DNA from: Polaribacter atrinae
Lineage (GTDB): Bacteria; Bacteroidota; Bacteroidia; Flavobacteriales; Flavobacteriaceae
DNA: 64,000 nucleotides
Assembly: GCF_038023995.1 (NCBI RefSeq)
Contig: NZ_CP150660.1
Span: 494,501 to 558,500 of the forward strand
Reading direction: 5' to 3'
Shown: positions 36,008 through 45,052 of the stretch, in pieces
Position numbering within the stretch: position 1 is the stretch's first letter
How the letters are laid out: the number at the start of each line of letters is the position of its first letter
Program-made: the position numbers and the translations under genes
The notes under the pieces: model-generated
Database searches by the model: none
What the model was told of the DNA's origin: nothing
What the model saw: the letters and a program-made list of their open reading frames with translations, nothing else

Positions 36008-36029
36008 GCAATGGTTAAATTCGCTCTAT

Positions 36030-36995
36030 ATGAGAGAGGTCGCTTTTATAAAGCAAAATAAAGAAAAATGGCTCGAATTTGAACAAGGTTTTTCAAATAA
36101 AGAGAAAAAAAGTCCAGATGACATTGCAAACCTGCATATAAAAATCATGAATGATTTGGTGTATGCCCAAACCTACTACCCAAAAAGTAAAGTTACTCAG
36201 TATTTAAATAAATTAGCAAAGTCTAGTTTTGATAAAGTATATCACTCAAAAAGACGCAACCAAAATGTTTTATTATATTTCTTTTTTGACAAAGTACCAC
36301 TACTCGCCTACCAATACAGAAAATATATTTATTTATCATTCATTGTCTTTTTTGCTTGTTTTTTTATTGGATTGTTATCAACTTTAAATGACACTTCATT
36401 TGCAAGACAGATTTTAGGAAACAATTATATAGATCAAACTTTAGAAAATATAGAAAGTGGCGATGCCATGGCGATCTATAAAGGAGGTAGCAATTGGGGG
36501 ACTTTTATAGGAATTTATGATAACAACCAACGTGTTGGTTTAAATATGTTTTTATCTGGGTTGTTTATAGGTATCGGAACTGGGTTTTACGTAGTGTATA
36601 ATGCTATAATGGTTGCCGTTTTTCAAGCTTTTTTTTATCAGAATAATAGTTTGTTCGATAGTTTAAAAGGAATTTGGATTCATGGAACTTACGAAATTTT
36701 TAGTATGATTATAGAAGCTGCTGCAGGTTATATAATTGGTGCTAGTATTTTGTTTCCAGGAGCTTACAAACGTTTTGAGTCTTTTAAACGTGGTATGAAA
36801 GCAGGTTTTTATATTTTTATAAGTACCATTCCGTTTACCTTAGTCGCAGCGTTTTTAGAAGGTTATATTACACGATATTCTAATATTATGCCCACAATTT
36901 TATGCTTTGCTATTATTGGTTTTAGCTTAGTTTCTATTAGTTATTATTACTTAATATTACCTTTTAAGGTAGCTAATAAACACCAACTACGTTAA
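36030..36995 (+). CDS. Stage II sporulation protein M-like (SpoIIM/DUF95) membrane protein
   Basis: A 321-residue integral membrane protein when started at ATG 36030 (MREVAFIKQNKEKWLEFE), the usual opening in Flavobacteria. ATG 36006 is possible, but it overlaps the divergent RDD start codon, and the further upstream frame to 35964 lies inside the RDD gene. The SpoIIM domain has about six helices in the C-terminal two thirds, with GGSNWGTFIGIYDNNQRVGLN in two parts and HGTYEIFSMIIEAAAGYIIG. The family is unrelated to sporulation here. It heads the DUF4129/DUF4350/MoxR/DUF58 operon. Confidence 0.85.
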   Translation: MREVAFIKQNKEKWLEFEQGFSNKEKKSPDDIANLHIKIMNDLVYAQTYYPKSKVTQYLNKLAKSSFDKVYHSKRRNQNVLLYFFFDKVPLLAYQYRKYIYLSFIVFFACFFIGLLSTLNDTSFARQILGNNYIDQTLENIESGDAMAIYKGGSNWGTFIGIYDNNQRVGLNMFLSGLFIGIGTGFYVVYNAIMVAVFQAFFYQNNSLFDSLKGIWIHGTYEIFSMIIEAAAGYIIGASILFPGAYKRFESFKRGMKAGFYIFISTIPFTLVAAFLEGYITRYSNIMPTILCFAIIGFSLVSISYYYLILPFKVANKHQLR

Positions 36996-37711
36996 TGCAG
37001 AAAAGGATATTTCTTTTAGTCGTGCTTTTTACTTCTATTGCTTTTGGACAAGTTGATAATGATAGTCTTAGTTTATTTGAAAAAGACACGATTCATTATC
37101 AGAAAACAATCGATAATGCCCAAAAAAGAACCTTTACAGAAAATGTAAAGGAAAAATACAATGACAAAGAGTTTCAATATACAGAAGAAGACATAGAAGA
37201 GCCAAAGGTAAAAGAGCATTCTACTGGCGATAATCCTTTTGTTGGGGCGTTTTTATTTTTTATCAGCACTATTTTCCCTTTTTTATTAGGCGCAATAATC
37301 ATATTTATCGTTTTAAAAACCTTTTTAGGTACAGATGCTAGTTTTTGGAATTTTAAAAAGTCTAAAAAGAAAGTAGCAAAAAAGTTGATTTATGAAGATG
37401 AAGATATTCATGAAACAGATATTGATGGTTTGTTACAGAATGCCATTCACAATAAAGAGTATCGATTGGCAATTCGATATTATTACTTGTCGGTTTTAAA
37501 AGTATTATCAGACAAGAAACTGATTGATTATCATAAAGATAAAACCAATTCAGAATACCTTTTCGAAATTGAAAATACCACTACAAGAACTGATTTTTCA
37601 TATTTATCGTATGTCTATTCTTATGTTTGGTATGGAGATTTCCCCATAGATGAAACCAACTTTAAGTTGGCAGAAAGCAAGTATCAATCTTTTAAAAAAT
37701 CTTTAAAATAA
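36995..37711 (+). CDS. DUF4129-domain membrane protein
   Basis: A 238-residue protein: signal sequence (about 1-18), an acidic periplasmic stretch, a transmembrane helix (about 80-105), then a cytoplasmic DUF4129 domain with RLAIRYYYLSVLKVLSD and TNSEYLFEI, ending with the WYGDFPIDETNF motif. The start overlaps the SpoIIM stop (TAATG), as does its own stop with the next start. DUF4129 proteins go with MoxR and DUF58 genes; in some bacteria they are also fused to transglutaminases. Confidence 0.88.
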   Translation: MQKRIFLLVVLFTSIAFGQVDNDSLSLFEKDTIHYQKTIDNAQKRTFTENVKEKYNDKEFQYTEEDIEEPKVKEHSTGDNPFVGAFLFFISTIFPFLLGAIIIFIVLKTFLGTDASFWNFKKSKKKVAKKLIYEDEDIHETDIDGLLQNAIHNKEYRLAIRYYYLSVLKVLSDKKLIDYHKDKTNSEYLFEIENTTTRTDFSYLSYVYSYVWYGDFPIDETNFKLAESKYQSFKKSLK

Positions 37712-38916
37712 TGGTACTACAACGTTTACAAAAATACGCTTCACTCCTATTGTTATTTACACTAATAGGTTGTAATAAAACAGATTGGAATGAGAATTTT
37801 AAAGAGAAAGAGAAAAGTCCGTTTGGCAATTACATTATTTACAATGAAGCAGAAAACCTTTTTAAAGACCAAGAAGTTTCTTTGTTAAAAGAAAATATAT
37901 ATGATTATTTAGCTTTCAATTCAGATTTTGATAGCACTAAAACACACAATTATGTTGCTATAAAACATAGTGGTTATAAATTGACAAATACAGGTGTTAC
38001 AGAGCTTTTAAGCTTTGTATCTAAGGGAAATAACGTTTTTTTAGCATTTAATAGTTTTAAAGACAGTTTAAAAACATCTCTAAAATTCACTACTAATAAT
38101 TTAGATAAAAACGTATATGCTGTAAATGATTTAAAAAAGTTAAAAGGAACTTTTGAGTTAAATAATAAGTCGTTTTCTAAGACTTCTTTTTCTTTTGATA
38201 GAAACATTAGAAGAAACTACTTTTTACAATACGATGAGAACACCACCAGTGTCTTAGGAACCTTTGCGGTTGATGGAGAGAAAGTACCTAATTTTATTAA
38301 AATTCATCACGGTAAAGGAGCTTTTTATCTGCACATACACCCCATTTCCTTTACCAATTATTATTTGTTAAATGATAAAGAAGCATATGCAGCCAATGTA
38401 TTTTCATATTTACCAAATGCAGCCGTTATTTGGGATCCACAGATAAAGTCAAGTAAATATGAAGATAAAAAAGAGGATGATTCTAATGTGTTTAAATTCT
38501 TTTTAGAGCACCCAACATTAAAGTGGTTCTTGTTTGTTTCTATAATTGGAGTATTGTTATTTATGCTTTTCAACGCAAGAAGAAAACAGCGTCCAATTCC
38601 GGTTATAGAACCTTTAAAAAATTCGACGGTAGCCTTTACACAAACCATTGCCAATTTGTATTTAAAAGAACAAGATCATAAGAATTTAGTAGATAAAAAA
38701 ATAGCTTACTTTTTAGAGAAAGTACGTTCTAAATACCTTTTAGATACCACCAATTTAAACAGCGATTTTATAGAGAAATTAGCATCTAAATCTGGAAATG
38801 AATTGCAAAAAACAAAATATTTAGTAAATACAATCATTACTTTAAATAAGAAGCCAGAATGTATTGAAGAAGAATTGATTGTGTTACATAAAATGATTGA
38901 AAATTTCTTAAAATAA
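37711..38916 (+). CDS. DUF4350-like lipoprotein/membrane protein
   Basis: A 401-residue protein: lipoprotein signal ending LIGC (Cys21), a periplasmic Rossmann-like DUF4350 domain (about 38-245, opening SPFGNYIIYNEAENLF), a transmembrane helix near 270-287 (WFLFVSIIGVLLFMLFN), and a cytoplasmic helical tail. Members of this family sit with MoxR-DUF58 genes throughout Bacteroidota. Its role is unknown; it may pass envelope signals to the MoxR ATPase. Both ends overlap or nearly abut the neighbouring genes. Confidence 0.82.
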   Translation: MVLQRLQKYASLLLLFTLIGCNKTDWNENFKEKEKSPFGNYIIYNEAENLFKDQEVSLLKENIYDYLAFNSDFDSTKTHNYVAIKHSGYKLTNTGVTELLSFVSKGNNVFLAFNSFKDSLKTSLKFTTNNLDKNVYAVNDLKKLKGTFELNNKSFSKTSFSFDRNIRRNYFLQYDENTTSVLGTFAVDGEKVPNFIKIHHGKGAFYLHIHPISFTNYYLLNDKEAYAANVFSYLPNAAVIWDPQIKSSKYEDKKEDDSNVFKFFLEHPTLKWFLFVSIIGVLLFMLFNARRKQRPIPVIEPLKNSTVAFTQTIANLYLKEQDHKNLVDKKIAYFLEKVRSKYLLDTTNLNSDFIEKLASKSGNELQKTKYLVNTIITLNKKPECIEEELIVLHKMIENFLK

Positions 38917-38922
38917 TAAGAT

Positions 38923-39927
38923 ATGGAAACAGCAAATAATGGAGAAATACAAGAAAGTATTTCTTTTGAAAATAGAATAGATTTATCGGAATTACAGGAG
39001 AGTGTTTTTAAGATAAAAAAAGAATTACAAAAAGTAATTGTCGGTCAAAAAGACATGATGGATTTATTGATCGTTGCACTGCTTGCAGATGGACATGTGT
39101 TGATTGAAGGCGTACCTGGAGTTGCCAAAACCATAACTGCAAAATTACTAGCAAGAACTATTGATGTTGGTTTTAGTCGAATTCAGTTTACACCAGATTT
39201 AATGCCTTCGGATATTTTAGGGACTTCTGTTTTTAACGTAAAAACGTCTGAATTTGAGTTTAAAAAAGGGCCTATTTTTTCAAGCATGATTTTAATCGAT
39301 GAAATAAATAGAGCGCCAGCAAAAACGCAAGCCGCTTTGTTTGAAGTAATGGAAGAAAAGCAAATTACTATAGACGGACAAACTTTTAAATTGCAAGAAC
39401 CTTTTGTGGTTCTAGCAACGCAAAACCCTATTGAGCAAGAAGGTACTTATAGATTGCCAGAAGCACAGTTAGACCGTTTTTTATTCAAAATAAATGTCGA
39501 TTACCCAAATGCTGAAGAAGAATTAGAAATTCTTTTAAAAGAACAAGCTTTAGAAAACACAACGAAAGCAAGTAAAATTGAAACTGTAATTACGGGTGCT
39601 AAAATAAATGAATTTAGAAATTTAGTAAATCAAATTAAAATTGAAGAGAATTTACTAAAATACATCGCGAATATTGTAGTCAATACACGTTCTAATTCGT
39701 TCTTGTATCTAGGAGCATCACCAAGAGCAAGTATTGCTATTTTAGGTGCATCAAAAGCATTTGCTGCCATTGAAGGGAGAGATTTTGTAACACCAGAAGA
39801 CATTAAAAGAGCCACCATACCTGTATTACAACATCGGGTAATTGTAACGCCAGAAAGAGAAATGGAAGGTTTAACGAGTAATCAAATTATAGAGCAAATT
39901 ATTGAAGCGGTAGAGATTCCGAGGTAG
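38923..39927 (+). CDS. MoxR-family AAA+ ATPase
   Basis: A 334-residue chaperone-like ATPase. Walker A is GVPGVAKT (about 65-72), Walker B MILIDEINRAPAKTQAALFE (about 122-141), sensor 1 LATQNPIEQEGTY, and sensor 2 near GASPRASIAIL. MoxR ATPases act with von Willebrand-A or DUF58 partners to mature or insert metal enzymes and envelope complexes. Its DUF58 partner follows after a 198-nt gap filled by a palindromic repeat, which is unusual because these two genes normally touch. Confidence 0.94.
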   Translation: METANNGEIQESISFENRIDLSELQESVFKIKKELQKVIVGQKDMMDLLIVALLADGHVLIEGVPGVAKTITAKLLARTIDVGFSRIQFTPDLMPSDILGTSVFNVKTSEFEFKKGPIFSSMILIDEINRAPAKTQAALFEVMEEKQITIDGQTFKLQEPFVVLATQNPIEQEGTYRLPEAQLDRFLFKINVDYPNAEEELEILLKEQALENTTKASKIETVITGAKINEFRNLVNQIKIEENLLKYIANIVVNTRSNSFLYLGASPRASIAILGASKAFAAIEGRDFVTPEDIKRATIPVLQHRVIVTPEREMEGLTSNQIIEQIIEAVEIPR

Positions 39928-40010
39928 TTTTTGTTGACCAGTAATCAATTATCAGTAAAACAAGTAGAAAGTCTTCGATAAATCTTAGACTGACATGGAT
40001 AAAAATACAC

Positions 40011-40089
40011 GTCATTACGAGGAACGAAGTAATCTGTTTGTTATTTAGTTCTTTGTTAAGTAGAGATTGCTTCGTTCCTCTCAATGACA
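40011..40089. repeat. Family A palindromic repeat between moxR-like and DUF58 genes
   Basis: GTCATTACGAGGAACGAAGT (40011-40030), AATCTGTTTG, a short centre, then GAGATTGCTTCGTTCCTCTC and AATGACA. The outer and inner arms are inverted. It is the same family as the copies at 54763-56904. It lies inside an otherwise tight operon. Confidence 0.9.
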
Positions 40090-40125
40090 AAAAGAAACGA
40101 ATACAAATAAACAATTACACATTTT

Positions 40126-41460
40126 TTGAAAAATTTATACAACACTTTATTCTTAAACAACCGATTTTTCTACATTCTAGGAGGAATTGCCCTCTTTTTT
40201 GTTGTTGGTTTTTTTATACCTATCTTTTTTGAAATCTCTAAAGTGTTACTATTTATAATAGTTGTATTGGTTTTGGTTGATATTTTTATTTTATACAACA
40301 CCAAGAACGCAATTACGGTAAATCGGTATTTACCGGAAAGATTATCGAATGGAGATGTAAATAAAATTTCGATGCAATTGCAAAATCAATATAATTTTAA
40401 AGCACATCTTTCTATTATTGAGGAAATTCCGTATCAATTTCAAAAAAGAGATTTTATTTTCAATTTAATTTTAACAAACAAAGAAGAAAAAACAATTCAT
40501 TACGATTTAACTCCTACGGAAAGAGGTGTTTATTTATTTGGGAATATCAATGTATTTGTGAGTTCACCTTTGCAATTGGCAACTAAAAAATATGTTTTAG
40601 GAGAAGAAAAAGAACTTAAATGTTATCCTTCTTTTTTAAAGTTAAGAGAATTCGATTTTAGAGCCTTTAATAACGACGCTATTTCATACGGAACCAAAAA
40701 AGTGCGTAGAATTGGTCATTCTTTAGAGTTCGAGCAAATTAAAGAATATGTATCTGGTGATGATATTCGTTCTTTAAACTGGAAAGCAACTGCAAAGAGA
40801 AATCAGTTAATGATCAATCAATATGTAGAAGAAAAATCGCAACCCGTATATTCTATTATTGATAAAGGGCGGGCTATGCAAATGCATTTCAATAATTTAA
40901 GTTTGTTAGATTATGCCATCAATTCCACTTTGGCAATTAGCAATGTTATTTTAAGAAAACAAGACAAGGCTGGTATGCTATCATTCTCAACAAAGTTGGA
41001 AGATTGGGTGGTTGCAGAAAAAAGGAACTCTCAAATGAGTTTAATTTCAGAGGCATTGCACAATATAAAAACAGATTTCTCAGAATCGGACTTTAGTACA
41101 TTATATGCGGTAGTAAAGCGAAAAATTACTCATAGAAGTTTATTAATTTTATATACCAATTTTGAAACTATGGATGGTTTAAAGCGACAACTCCCCTATT
41201 TAAGAGCGTTGGCTAAAAACCATTTGGTATTAGTAGTGTTTTTTGAAAATACCGATTTAGAAACCTTAACAACACAACCAAGTGAAGACGTTTTAGGGGT
41301 TTATGACAGTATTATTGCTGAGAAATTTATGTACGAAAAAAGAAGTATTGTAAAAGAATTAAAAAAATACGGAATTCAATCTGTTTTAACAAAACCAGAA
41401 AACCTAACAGGAGATACGATTAACAAATATTTAGAACTTAAATCTAGAGGACTATTTTAA
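40126..41460 (+). CDS. DUF58-domain protein, MoxR partner
   Basis: A 444-residue membrane-anchored protein. Two N-terminal transmembrane helices (about 12-55) are followed by a beta-rich region and the DUF58 block with VRRIGHSLEFEQIKEYVSGD and DIRSLNWKATAKR, then a vWA-like fold with a partial MIDAS (SIIDKGRAM). The only start available is TTG at 40126: a stop lies 18 nt upstream and no ATG occurs in the first 80 codons. The nearby palindromic repeat ends 37 nt before it, so insertion of the repeat may have displaced the original leader. Confidence 0.9.
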   Translation: MKNLYNTLFLNNRFFYILGGIALFFVVGFFIPIFFEISKVLLFIIVVLVLVDIFILYNTKNAITVNRYLPERLSNGDVNKISMQLQNQYNFKAHLSIIEEIPYQFQKRDFIFNLILTNKEEKTIHYDLTPTERGVYLFGNINVFVSSPLQLATKKYVLGEEKELKCYPSFLKLREFDFRAFNNDAISYGTKKVRRIGHSLEFEQIKEYVSGDDIRSLNWKATAKRNQLMINQYVEEKSQPVYSIIDKGRAMQMHFNNLSLLDYAINSTLAISNVILRKQDKAGMLSFSTKLEDWVVAEKRNSQMSLISEALHNIKTDFSESDFSTLYAVVKRKITHRSLLILYTNFETMDGLKRQLPYLRALAKNHLVLVVFFENTDLETLTTQPSEDVLGVYDSIIAEKFMYEKRSIVKELKKYGIQSVLTKPENLTGDTINKYLELKSRGLF

Positions 41461-41639
41461 GATAAGATATTGAAGAGAAGGACGATGAATTGTCTGTAAA
41501 TTTGATTGTTTTAATTTGGTGTATTTTGATTGATGGATCAATAAATGGAAGATCGTTGTGATACATCAATAAATAAGATGATTGCTTAAAAAATGGTGCA
41601 AAAATGATGAGATTAATGCTGTTGGTAAAGAATAAATAA

Positions 41640-41647
41640 TATATTTG
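41640..41647 (+). promoter_or_regulatory. Candidate -7 box of the DUF805 pair
   Basis: TATATTTG matches TAnnTTTG, 33 nt before the first DUF805 start. A TTG lies 15 nt upstream, slightly too close for the usual spacing. Confidence 0.4.
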
Positions 41648-41679
41648 TCAGCTTAATAAAAGAAAAAAAACATTACAAA

Positions 41680-42063
41680 ATGAATTGGTATATAAAAGTA
41701 TTAAAACAGTATTCTGACTTTAAAGGAAGAGCAAGACGTCAAGAATACTGGATGTTTGTTTTGTTTAATACGATTATTTCTATCGGTTTTATGTTTCTAG
41801 ACAAAGTTTTGGGTACCAATTATGGCGATTTAGGTGAAGATGGATATCTTGAAACACTTTATAGTTTAGCTGTATTGATACCTTATTTAGCTGTTACCGC
41901 AAGAAGAATGCATGACGTTGGTAAAAGTGGCTGGTATATGTTAATACCATTTTATAACTTTTATCTAGCTTGCACAAATAGTGTGGCTGGTGAAAATAAA
42001 TGGGGAGAAAACCCGAAGGGTGAAGGAAATAGTACGGAAATTAATCAAATAGGTCAAGAATAG
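41680..42063 (+). CDS. DUF805 membrane protein, copy 1
   Basis: A 127-residue integral membrane protein of the YhaH/YhaI-like DUF805 family. It opens MNWYIKVLKQYSDFKGRARR and contains QEYWMFVLFN, AVTARRMHDVGKSGWYMLIP and GENKWGENPKG, with about four helices. Function is unknown. It is 24 nt upstream of a paralogue with the same layout. Confidence 0.9.
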   Translation: MNWYIKVLKQYSDFKGRARRQEYWMFVLFNTIISIGFMFLDKVLGTNYGDLGEDGYLETLYSLAVLIPYLAVTARRMHDVGKSGWYMLIPFYNFYLACTNSVAGENKWGENPKGEGNSTEINQIGQE

Positions 42064-42086
42064 TCTAATTATTAAAAATAAAATAA

Positions 42087-42491
42087 ATGAATTGGTATTT
42101 AAAAGTAGTAAAAGAACATTATGCAGATTTTAACGGAAGAGCTAGAAGAGAAGAATATTGGATGTTTACACTGTTTAATGCCATCTTTTCAATTGCAATA
42201 ACTGTTGTTTTTACAGGTATTGGTTTGGCTATTGATGTTCCTTCTTTAGCAGCATTAAGTTATATTTATACTTTAGCGTTAATAGTACCAAGTTTAGCTG
42301 TTATGGTAAGAAGATTACATGATACAGGAAAAAGTGGTTGGTTCTTTTTAGTTTCACTTATTCCATTAGCAGGACCAATCTGGTTATTAGTAATATTGTG
42401 TACAGATTCTCAAAACGGTGAAAATAAATGGGGAGAAAACCCAAAAGGAGTTGGAAATAATGCTGCCATCAATGAAATAGGTAGAGAATAA
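42087..42491 (+). CDS. DUF805 membrane protein, copy 2
   Basis: A 134-residue paralogue of the preceding gene: MNWYLKVVKEHYADFNGRAR, REEYWMFTLFN, MVRRLHDTGKSGWFFLVSLI and the identical GENKWGENPKG tail. The two clearly arose by tandem duplication; the second has a longer helix 2-3 region. Transcription ends at the hairpin 42514-42546. Confidence 0.9.
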   Translation: MNWYLKVVKEHYADFNGRARREEYWMFTLFNAIFSIAITVVFTGIGLAIDVPSLAALSYIYTLALIVPSLAVMVRRLHDTGKSGWFFLVSLIPLAGPIWLLVILCTDSQNGENKWGENPKGVGNNAAINEIGRE

Positions 42492-42513
42492 ATATTTCAT
42501 ATAAGAATATATA

Positions 42514-42546
42514 TAAAGGCTGCTAATTTAGCAGCCTTTATTTTTG
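42514..42546 (+). terminator. Rho-independent terminator after the DUF805 pair
   Basis: Perfect arms TAAAGGCTGC (42514-42523) and GCAGCCTTTA (42531-42540) are followed by a T-rich run. Confidence 0.9.
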
Positions 42547-42591
42547 TGTTTTTTTTAGGTGTTTTCTCTCTTTTTAGAGTATAAATAAAAC

Positions 42592-42599
42592 TACTTTTG
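42592..42599 (+). promoter_or_regulatory. -7 box abutting a GTG start codon
   Basis: TACTTTTG fits TAnnTTTG. It ends 4 nt before the GTG at 42604, so transcription would begin at or next to the start codon. Confidence 0.5.
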
Positions 42600-42603
42600 C
42601 CTT

Positions 42604-43797
42604 GTGAAAATTAGACAAAAATCAGAATCGGAATTTATTATTGTAATGGCATCTTTAATGTCTTTAGTTGCCTTTGCAATAGATGCATTATTGCCTGCAG
42701 TTGCAGAAATCAGTAAAACCATACATATTGTAGATCCTAAAAACAATCAGTTATTTATAACTATGATTTTTTTAGGTATTGGTTTCGGACAGCTTATTTC
42801 CGGGCCATTATCCGATAGTTTTGGTAGAAAACCTATTATTTATGTAGGGTTCACCGTTTTTGTACTCGCCAGTTTTATTTGCCTTTTTTCAACCAATCTA
42901 GAAATGATGATTGTTGGGCGACTACTGCAAGGTGTTGGATTGTCTGCTCCAAGAACCATAAGTATCGCCATGGTTAGAGATCGTTTTAGCGGCAATTATA
43001 TGGCGAGAGTGATGTCTTTTATTACTGTTATTTTTCTTTTAATACCTGTTATAGCGCCTGCTTTAGGAAAGCTATTATTAGATGCTTATGGCTGGAAATC
43101 TATATTTTATAGTCAGTTAATTGTTGGGGTTTTTATCATGCTTTGGGTTTGGAAAAGACAGCCAGAAACGTTGGTTTTAGAAAAAAGAAAGAAATTTAAA
43201 TTAGCGCTTTTTGTAGAAGGTCTTAAGGAGTTTGTAAAATATAAGTATGCTGTAATTTTCACCATATTTTCTGGTTTTATTACCGGATCTTTTATGGTGT
43301 ATTTAAGTGCTAGTCAACATATTTTTGTAGAGCAGTACCATTTAGAAGAAGAATTTCCTTTTATTTTTGCATGTTTGGCAATTAGTATTGGGTTGGCTAC
43401 TTTTTTAAACGGAAAGTTAGTAGTAAGAATGGGGATGTTTAAATTAGTTTCCTTTTTTACAGTAATGTTTACGGTTGTTTCTCTTATTTATATTTTATTT
43501 TTCTATGGAGAATCAAATCCTAATATTTATATTTTATTGATCTTTTTTGGATTGCAATTTTTTTCCATCGGATTTTTGTTTGGAAATACAAGAGCTTTAG
43601 CCATGGAGCCAATTGGGCACATTGCAGGTGTGGGTGCAGCAATTAATGGTTTTGTTTCTACAATTATGGCGGTGCCAATTGCTACTTTTATTGGTAGTTA
43701 TATAACTGATACAGCTTTACCTCTATTTCTTGGTTTTTTTGTTTGTGGGATGATCTCTTTATTATTAATTCTAATTCTTAAATTAAGGAGAAATTAA
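42604..43797 (+). CDS. Multidrug efflux MFS transporter (Bcr/CflA type)
   Basis: A 397-residue drug:proton antiporter with 12 helices. Characteristic segments are LMSLVAFAIDALLPAV, the motif A region GPLSDSFGRKPIIY, and the motif C-like GRLLQGVGLSAPRTIS and VMSFITVIFLLIPVIAPALG. The start is GTG at 42604, chosen because the family's polar N-terminal leader (KSESEFIIVMASLM) is preserved; ATG 42646 would cut into helix 1. A -7 promoter box lies just before the GTG, which suggests a leaderless or very short-leader mRNA. The substrate is unknown. Confidence 0.9.
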   Translation: MKIRQKSESEFIIVMASLMSLVAFAIDALLPAVAEISKTIHIVDPKNNQLFITMIFLGIGFGQLISGPLSDSFGRKPIIYVGFTVFVLASFICLFSTNLEMMIVGRLLQGVGLSAPRTISIAMVRDRFSGNYMARVMSFITVIFLLIPVIAPALGKLLLDAYGWKSIFYSQLIVGVFIMLWVWKRQPETLVLEKRKKFKLALFVEGLKEFVKYKYAVIFTIFSGFITGSFMVYLSASQHIFVEQYHLEEEFPFIFACLAISIGLATFLNGKLVVRMGMFKLVSFFTVMFTVVSLIYILFFYGESNPNIYILLIFFGLQFFSIGFLFGNTRALAMEPIGHIAGVGAAINGFVSTIMAVPIATFIGSYITDTALPLFLGFFVCGMISLLLILILKLRRN

Positions 43798-43927
43798 TTC
43801 TAAATGTACTGTAATAGCCTTTTTTGCTTAATTTCATTAGGGATAAAAGGTAAAAAAAACAATAATACTGTAGAAATAATAGTATTTTGCTCTGTTCTTT
43901 ATTTTAGATGAATGTTAAATATATTTT

Positions 43928-45046
43928 ATGCCTAAATTGCTAATCTTTTGTGTTTTTCTATTATTAACTTCTTGTAATTTAATCGATAAGAAAGAAGAAG
44001 TTTATAAAGGGTATAGCATTAATGGTGCTTTACCTCATACAACCAATGCTGCTCTTGTTTATTTAATCAATGGTGAAAACAAAAAAATAGATTCCTCGAA
44101 AGTAATCAATAACGCTTTTCATTTTAAAGGCTTTTTAAATCAACCAGAGATTCATCAGTTACAAGTAAGAAATCAAAGAGAAAAACATATCATCATTTTA
44201 GAAAACAGCAGTTATACTGTTGTTTTAAATGATGACAATACAATAGTTTCTGGTGGTGATCTAAACACAAAACAACTTACTTTCAATAACTTAAAAAACC
44301 ATTTAAATACAGAAAAATTAGCATTATTAGACAAGTTTATGCTTGGTGAAATCACATCAGATTTCCTACAGAAATCAGTTCAGGAACTTGAGATTGAGGA
44401 GAAAAAGATAACGACAGACTATGTTATGTCAAATGCAAATAACCTGCTATCTAATACTCTTTTTTTAACAACACAAAACTTTAGTTTAGAAGAACTTAAA
44501 AACTTAGTAAACAATACGGAAATTTCAAAAACGACTATTCTAAAAAGTGTTTTAGTTGAAGAGATTAAAAGATTGGAAAAAATTGTTGAGGATGAATTGG
44601 CTAAAACCATAAAAATTGCTCAAGCTAATAAAATATACAGAAAACCTGCTATTATGTTTTCTGGTGATGGCTTAAATAGAGAGTTAATTTCTTTGGAATC
44701 AATTATAAAAGGTAAAAAATTAGTGCTCATAGATTTTTGGGCGAGTTGGTGTGGACCTTGTAGAATGACAATGCCTAAAGTTCGGGAACTCTACCATACT
44801 TATAAAAACAAAGGTTTTACAATTCTTACTGTTTCTGAGGATAAAAACAGAGAAGATTGGAAAAAAGGTATTGAGCAAGATCAAATGTTGAGTTGGCATC
44901 ATATCTTTGATGATTTCGGTAGAATATCTACTATGTACGGAGTTAAAACAATTCCTTATATGGTGTTGATTGACGGAAACGGAGGTATTATTAAAGAAAA
45001 AATTTCAATAACAGAATTAGAGTATCAACTTCAAAAATTATTATAA
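43928..45046 (+). CDS. TlpA-family thiol-disulfide protein with DUF4369 domain, lipoprotein
   Basis: A 372-residue lipoprotein; the signal ends LLLTSC (Cys16). The N-terminal DUF4369 beta domain (about 25-115, opening GYSINGAL) is followed by a helical linker and a thioredoxin domain with active site C275-G-P-C278 in DFWASWCGPCRMTMPK. Such two-domain proteins are periplasmic, often inner-leaflet-tethered thiol oxidoreductases, and are numerous in Bacteroidota. The truC gene follows after 6 nt, so the two are probably cotranscribed, although the functional link is not obvious. Confidence 0.9.
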   Translation: MPKLLIFCVFLLLTSCNLIDKKEEVYKGYSINGALPHTTNAALVYLINGENKKIDSSKVINNAFHFKGFLNQPEIHQLQVRNQREKHIIILENSSYTVVLNDDNTIVSGGDLNTKQLTFNNLKNHLNTEKLALLDKFMLGEITSDFLQKSVQELEIEEKKITTDYVMSNANNLLSNTLFLTTQNFSLEELKNLVNNTEISKTTILKSVLVEEIKRLEKIVEDELAKTIKIAQANKIYRKPAIMFSGDGLNRELISLESIIKGKKLVLIDFWASWCGPCRMTMPKVRELYHTYKNKGFTILTVSEDKNREDWKKGIEQDQMLSWHHIFDDFGRISTMYGVKTIPYMVLIDGNGGIIKEKISITELEYQLQKLL

Positions 45047-45052
45047 TTATTT

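Noticed and set aside
35964..36029. N-terminal extension of the SpoIIM-like gene
   Set aside because: It is antisense to the start of the RDD gene and lacks family similarity.
40038..40232. Small plus-strand frame in the MoxR-DUF58 gap
   Set aside because: It lies in the palindromic repeat and overlaps the DUF58 start in another frame.
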